A DNA stretch of 64,000 nucleotides, from contig JBITNC010000001.1 of NCBI GenBank assembly GCA_050084985.1, positions 97,960,001 to 98,024,000 of the forward strand, written 5' to 3'. Source of the stretch: Nageia nagi (Eukaryota; Pinophyta). The notes below the pieces were generated by a model, which was not told the origin of the DNA, searched no databases, and saw nothing but the letters and a program-made list of their open reading frames with translations. Position 1 is the first letter of the stretch. Every line of letters begins with the position of its first letter. Positions 59,901 to 64,000 of the stretch are shown here, piece by piece. Both the position numbers and the translations under genes were made by a program.

Positions 59901-61447
59901 ACCCCCAAACTACTAGAATAGAAATTTTTATTTAAAGTTGCTAATGTACACATAAAAATGAGAAAGGACAAACTCCAAACACTACTCGTAAATTAATAAA
60001 AGATCCTGGCATTTCAGTATCAAGTAACTTAGCATTAGGGAAAGCTCACCAGGGTTAGGAAGAAACTGCTGGCAACCAAAGCAAGTCCTTGGAAGCCTCT
60101 GATTTGGGGCTGTCCTTCCAAGCACTTCTTCAAAAGGTGTAACAGGGAAAAGATGATGATATGACCTTGCTAAGTGTGGAGAAGATACAAGAGTTAGACC
60201 ACAGAAATGGCATTCAGTTGGAAGTTCACATGCACGTCCTTGGCATCTAGGACATGTATAGCCTCCACCTATCTTCACTTCTTTATGACAAGCACAAATA
60301 GATATAACTCCTTCCGCACCCCTCTCAGGGAAACCCATCTTCACCAGGCTGGGAACCGCAAACTCTGCTATTGCTGGTGGTGGAGGTGCATGCTCAAGTA
60401 AAAGATCCTTGAAATGTGACTAAACAATAACATAAAAGTCATAAAACTACGCACATTACAAAGAAACTTACTCTCCTAGAATTACTGAATAATCAAAATC
60501 TCACCTCATTTAATGCAACAGAATAGTGTCCTCCTGTTTCCTCACACAGATGTTTACATATATAAATTTCAGCAGACAACCCAACTACTGAGCAGCGTAC
60601 TTTTGCATCCTTGTATTTCCTTATAGTTTCCATGATATCCCCAGGATCACAAGTGCTCAGTGCTGAATACAAGACCAAAACTTCCCGATGACCGTAAGAT
60701 GGAATCTGAGTCAGATACCCATGAGCCACATCCAGAGCATTCTGGAGAGACGGATCACCTGAACACTCGAGTTGAGTCGCCAAAGACTTCAGGTGAGATT
60801 CTGGACTGCCACTAAGATATGTCACACGATGTGCAACACCATTTTTCATAATTATAATGCCTAGATGACTAAGTGGGTTCTGGTCAAAAAACTCTCTCAC
60901 AAAAGCCTCAACACAATTCGCAACCACCGCCATTCGATTCGGTTTGAAATCTTTTTCTCCTGCTGCCTATGTGGAACATACACCAGATCACCAGCTTTAG
61001 CATGCAATCTCCTACCTGCGTTCCCAGGGAAATCACTTGACTAATACAGAATATGACTACTTGATCAATGCCAATCTAGATGACATCTATCCCTCTCAAC
61101 ATTCCCAAAAAATGAATTACAAAACCCAAAAAGGGGCATTGAAAAGTGGGTAATATTACCCGAGAGAAGTCCAGGATGATGTAGAGATATCGAATCAATC
61201 CCCGCTGAATATGGGATGCCACCATTGATTGTAAGCGCCTTCTGTAATGGCGCTGTTGTTGCTGCTGCTGCATATCCATGTGGAGAATGCCAGACTCATC
61301 TTCTTCAAGAGTTTCCCATGATCTTTCATCGGCATAGGCCTTCTCCCAAGCCTCTCTTTCTTTTCCACCGGCTGTTGCTTCCTCGTCCACTTCATCATCA
61401 TCTGCTTCTGCAACCCTCAAATGTTTATCATGGGATTTTTCTGTCAT
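44988..61447 (-). CDS. GTF2H2: TFIIH core subunit p44 / SSL1 (general transcription factor IIH subunit 2), four coding exons
   Basis: p44 is a core TFIIH subunit that binds and stimulates the XPD helicase in transcription initiation and nucleotide-excision repair in the nucleus. Coding exons (minus strand): 61447-61160, 60966-60505, 60419-60050 and 45121-44988; 417 residues, near the Arabidopsis length of about 420. Introns begin GTAATA, GTGAGA, GTGAGC and end ATAG, TTTAG, TGCAG; phases 0, 0, 1 fit. An in-frame TGA upstream (61474-61472) supports the ATG at 61447. Domains: acidic N-terminus with AWEKAYADERSWETLEEDES (33-52); Ssl1-like vWA (about 86-250: LIRYLYIILDFSR, SYGHREVLVLYSALSTCDPG); zinc region C306-C323 (CPRC...CHFCGLTLVSSPHLARSY); C363-C366; C-terminal C4-type finger 383-408 (CPRCKQHFCFECDVYIHES). 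All expected Cys are present and no stop interrupts it, so it looks functional. Confidence 0.94.
45720..47700 (+). other. Degenerate coding-like region inside intron 3, unrecognised
   Basis: Begins with repeated ACTCGGCAAAA/ACTTGGCAAG-like motifs (45740-45980), then acidic coding-like stretches that change frame (HYEYECDDEVTS, EDFSDGDDNKSPLDPLVPSD, MFSSRVGEDKDAEDC). It is probably a transposon or pseudogene relic. No domain is identified. Confidence 0.3.
47701..50186. other. Intron sequence without recognised genes
   Basis: AT-rich to about 49080, then a GC-richer part (49080-49620) that precedes the 3' end of the minus-strand pseudogene. Short frames without motifs are not called. Confidence 0.4.
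50187..53513 (-). pseudogene. Single-frame pseudogene of 1,109 codons, unknown family
   Basis: From the ATG at 53513 (MTTSKSNSAKDYACDLETIR) to the TAG at 50187, one reading frame is kept over 3,327 bases. It is broken only by scattered stops, many readable as CAG-to-TAG, CAA-to-TAA or CGA-to-TGA. The longest stop-free pieces start at 52616, 52340 (144 codons), 51422 and 50750, all in the same frame. Features: an N-terminal part with FFPFVAPFPELCVEVGQHW; a charged middle (YMKERKRAYEHRPLRDEEPF, then a Gln/Glu-rich helix); an acidic and Ser-rich linker; a basic nuclear-signal-like RPSKRVKKN; and a helical C-terminal third that may be coiled coil. No RT, integrase or transposase motif is visible. 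It may be the ORF of a non-autonomous retroelement or a gene fossil. Confidence 0.6.
53859..54825. repeat. Array of eight palindromic hairpins
   Basis: Eight copies of a 46-52-nt inverted repeat: 53859-53906, 54083-54114, 54145-54192, 54291-54338, 54435-54482, 54549-54595, 54663-54708 and 54778-54825. The core is AAAGACAA-GATT-TTGTCTTT, extended in most copies by GGCGCATGC and GGCATGCACC-type arms that also pair. Copy 2 has a perfect 14-bp stem. Copy 8 contains a perfect 20-bp palindrome (54791-54810). The last four copies are spaced about 114 bp apart. The array lies upstream of the ATG of the 1,109-codon frame at 53513, where a leader or LTR would be. Confidence 0.9.
54826..56224. other. 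Intron sequence without recognised genes
   Basis: GC falls to the intron background after about 55180. A 33-bp direct repeat lies at 55139-55171 and 55221-55253. Nothing else is recognised. Confidence 0.4.
55139..55253. repeat. 33-bp direct repeat at the edge of the GC-richer block
   Basis: AGAAATGAAGTGAATAAAA followed by (G/A)(C/A)TGGAT(C/T)AACATC occurs at 55139-55171 and again at 55221-55253 with three or four differences. Confidence 0.75.
56225..56560. repeat. Diverged direct repeat, copy 1
   Basis: Shares ordered blocks with 58735-59060: AACAAATTG/AACAATTA..., AGACCCAGAAA/AAACCCAGAAA, GGATCCACAAAGG/GGATCAACAAAAG, GGATGCCCTTCCTCT/GGATGCCTTTCCTCT, ATATCTTGATAG/CTATCTTGATAG, GCTGATCC and CACAATTAG/ACAATTAG. 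Possibly LTRs or fragments of one old element. Confidence 0.65.
56824..57042. repeat. 36-bp minisatellite
   Basis: Four clear units of 35-36 bp from 56901 (CACTAAGGGTGTTTCAAA + TTCACACCTAACAAATT-type), with one or two degenerate units before them. Units start at 56901, 56937, 56973 and 57008. Confidence 0.85.
57043..58734. other. Intron sequence without recognised genes
   Basis: Frames of up to 112 codons on either strand have no motif. Nothing structural is recognised. Confidence 0.4.
58735..59060. repeat. Diverged direct repeat, copy 2
   Basis: Partner of 56225-56560, about 2.5 kb away in the same orientation. The alignment needs several small gaps. Confidence 0.65.
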
Positions 61448-62029
61448 GCCTTCTTGTTGATGCAAAACCCCTCAGCTAGTTTTGTGGGAACTTCTGTGAG
61501 ACGGGCATTTAGCAGATCAACTTCCCATTGTGGTTTCTTCCATGTTTGGAGTTGAGGGGTTTTAGAAGTCACCCTGCCGGTTGCCCTCCAAGAATATTGT
61601 TTACTCTTAAGCCCCTTTGACGGTTACCTTCTGTTAAAACCAGGATTCTGCGTCATCCTGTATTTATTTGTTCAAACCTAGAATTTGAAACTCTTGAGCT
61701 TTCCTCGAATCAAAGATTTGATCATTCGCTTTCCATTCCATAAGTCAGTGGTAGCATAAGAGTTTGGAATATGAAATTAGATGAGTAAAGTTGCCTTAAA
61801 AAGTTACTTTGATGGGATCACATATATGGAATTTTTTAAATAAGAATTGGTTTGTTGGAACTCAGGTGTTTGTGATTTTTTTAAAGAAAAATATAGGTTA
61901 AAGAATATTAAAAGGTTGCACAACATGTATTCTATTTCGTTCTTTCTGCATACACTCTCACATGGTGAGATGAGCTAGCATCTAAAGTATTCTAGCATTT
62001 AATAGTTGTCAATAGTTAGGAATTAGGTC
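61448..62029 (-). promoter_or_regulatory. Upstream region of GTF2H2 (promoter and 5' UTR expected here)
   Basis: The 580 bp between the start codon and the LINE fragment must hold the 5' UTR and promoter. GC is moderate up to about 61640, then AT-rich. I cannot place a TATA box or transcription start with confidence. Confidence 0.4.
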
Positions 62030-64000
62030 ACTTGGGGATCAAGCTTGTGCATGTGAAGGTGGACGTCAACATTGGTAAGACCTAGATGTATCCTAAGAGG
62101 ATTGCTTCGGTGAGACCCAACTCACTGTATAAGGATCATTCCCCCAATAATTTATAAGCTTGCACAAATGCTCCAAATCCATAGCCACCTTTGCCAACTT
62201 GGATATAAATTTAAAGCCATGCATCATTAACCATTACAACTATGTTAACCATGGAAAAGCTATTTGAAGGTGAATGTTAAGCAAAGATAATACTATTACA
62301 AGTTTTCCAAATATGAAATAAAATGCTAATTTTGAAAGAGTTCCAAACAGCTTCATGTAAGGGGACAATGAAATTAGGCATATCTCCTTGTAAAGCTTGT
62401 TGCCATGTGAATAGGGAAGGCATATTAGGATTAAAAAAATAGAAGTTCTATGCAACCCTGATTTGAGCATAAGTCCAAAATAAATGCATATTATCCTCTA
62501 AGGCTCGATAAAAATGGGTATTGCGGGTTATCTACACCAAGATGTTTAAGTCGATCTCCTACAGGTACACTTGAAATCTTCCCAAGGGATCCACCCATAA
62601 TTAGCACAAGAAAAGAAATCAACTATAGTGATAATGCCCTTTTTGAAAAATCATTATGTATGCACTCATGGTATTTGCACAAGAGGGGAGCCTTGGTGGT
62701 GAATAATAGTAGACCACCACACATTGAGATAATTAATGTAGAGGCCTTTATGGAACCCCTCTCATTTCCATCAAAGCCAAGGCTTGAGTTATTCCCATGC
62801 TCAATATATACTTTTAATCATAAAGGACCTCGGGATTTTAATATAAACTGGAGCTACCAATAGGGATGGAAAGTCCATTCCTTTCCAAGCTCAATGGTTA
62901 AGAGGAATTCTAAAGGATATGCAATGTTAAAGTAATACCTTCCATAAGCCTTAAAGAGCTTGACTAACCCATTTGGTGCATAGTGTCAGTCCCTACCTTT
63001 TGCATTATAATAGGACTATTCCTCTCAAGCTTTCTAAGAGACAAAAAATGTACCACACTATTATGTGAAACCTCTCCTTAAGGGTAGAGTTAGCCCAAAG
63101 AATGTCTCATAAAAGCTTTCCTAACTTATGACAACAGGTTCGAGAAGGGACCCAACATGATGAATAATAGATTGGGTAGTTGCAGAGGACTTTGGAATAG
63201 ATATGAAATTCCATTCACCAAAGAAATCTTCTTAGTAAGCTAGTATTCTAGGCTTTTCTCAATCTTTTGTATAACTAACTCCCAAAGTTGAGAGGAAGAT
63301 CCTTAAAAAGAAAAAATGAATACCTAAAGTTTTGAAAAACCTCTTCAACTTGAATCTATGCAATTGAAATTGGCTAAGCCACTTCAACATCAGTAAGGGG
63401 GACTATTTGTATCATGACATTTTTTTTCCATTACACATTAGAGCTAGAGAACTTACAAAGTATATCCAAGGTCCGAAGAGCATGTATAAGTGAATCCTCC
63501 TCCTCTTGAATGGTCATAAAGGAGTCATCAACAAAATGCCCATTAACCAATTGTCCTTGTTAAAAGAATCTTATTTAAACATAAAAATGTGGAGAAATGA
63601 TCAAGGTTTCATAGAATCAAACAATTCTTGTTCTCCATTATTTTCATTTGATCTTGTGATCAAATTTAATTTGTACCTTTAGCTCATATCAAGCATTCAA
63701 TGTACATATATCTATTGGTTATCTTTTTTTGTTCAAAGGTTATCAATTTTGCCATGACCTCAACAACAATGCAAGAATCTTTGCAACATTTTTAAGATTA
63801 TCATATCAATTTCACACATCCTCAAAGAATTTGAAATAAAGATAGAAGATTCTTAAGATTTTACGTAAATTACATAGTGCTCTCAAAAGTTGGATCTAGT
63901 CAAAAAGTAGGAGTTAGAGAAGAGAAGTTCGGGATCACATCAAGGAGCTTGATCTACATATAAAATTTGATGGACCTTAGTAAGCCATGTAGAACACTAA
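62030..64000 (-). mobile_element. L1-type LINE ORF2 fragment, runs off the window
   Basis: On the minus strand the RT catalytic region reads GHFVDDSFMT (the DD pair at about 63535-63521), followed by EEDSLIHALRTLDILCKFSS and V*WKKN, the usual spacing after the L1 F-DD box. Further on are a WELVIQKIEK-like stretch and SLVNGISYLFQS (family: S.AGR..LI.SVL). The C-terminal zinc-binding part is visible as PSLFTWQQALQGDMPNFI...LFHIWKTCNSIIF (about 62410-62280). Stops and frame changes make it inactive. The 5' portion with endonuclease would lie beyond 64000. Confidence 0.75.

Larger units (their letters stand above)
45122..60049 (-). other. GTF2H2: Intron 3 of GTF2H2, 14.9 kb
   Basis: Separates the exon ending in NP(G) from the one starting (G)SRVGVRLACPRC. 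It is far longer than introns 1 (193 bp) and 2 (85 bp). It contains a single-frame pseudogene (50187-53513), a hairpin array, a 36-bp minisatellite and diverged direct repeats. GC is visibly higher between about 49080 and 55180 than on either side. Splice sites are canonical, so the long intron is expected to be removed normally. Confidence 0.9.

Noticed and set aside
61463-61465. TTG at 61465 as start of GTF2H2
   Set aside because: Plant nuclear genes start at ATG. The ATG six codons downstream (61447) has an in-frame stop upstream and gives the expected length.
61216-61479. 87-codon plus-strand frame
   Set aside because: Antisense shadow of GTF2H2 exon 1.

Overview
The window is a stretch of nuclear DNA from a seed plant, probably a gymnosperm (inference). 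It is AT-rich and dense with old, nested retrotransposons. Its one recognisable intact host gene is a plant-type TFIIH subunit (p44/SSL1, GTF2H2) on the minus strand, and that gene carries an intron of about 15 kb. The species cannot be read from the sequence.

Layout. Positions 1-3095 hold a copia RNase H tail, an inverted solo copia LTR, a short minisatellite and an antisense LINE fragment. Positions 3096-41459 are framed by one pair of LTRs (3096-4685 and 39933-41459) with a tRNA-iMet-like primer site, a polypurine tract and a matching 5-bp target duplication (CTAAG on both sides). The frame is about 38 kb long because other elements sit inside it: a SINE with its own 12-bp target duplication (6371-6758); a 110-nt foldback (8508-8617); a non-autonomous-looking element, here called X (about 8880-14451), with 30-bp repeats in both its reading frame and its LTR; a 0.98-kb terminal-inverted-repeat element inside X; two copies of one copia family (14452-17273 and 18278-26695); an inverted piece of the X LTR (26698-27085); and an Athila/Tat-like gypsy element with a third ORF region after integrase (28505-39597). 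Positions 41740-43160 hold another copia RT-RNase H relic.

Positions 44988-61447 are the GTF2H2 gene: four coding exons, 417 codons, all splice phases consistent. Intron 3 (45122-60049) contains a single-frame pseudogene of 1,109 codons on the minus strand (50187-53513) with in-frame stops, next to an array of eight palindromic hairpins (53859-54825), plus minisatellites and diverged direct repeats. Upstream of the gene (62030 to the window end) is an antisense L1-type LINE.

All transposon coding regions are broken by stops, frameshifts or lost catalytic residues. Many changes look like C-to-T or G-to-A decay, as expected for long-methylated DNA (inference). No CRISPR array, operon or rRNA gene is present. 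The items most worth following up are the X family with its 30-bp motif, the hairpin array with the 1,109-codon frame, and the complete nested frame with matching target duplications.
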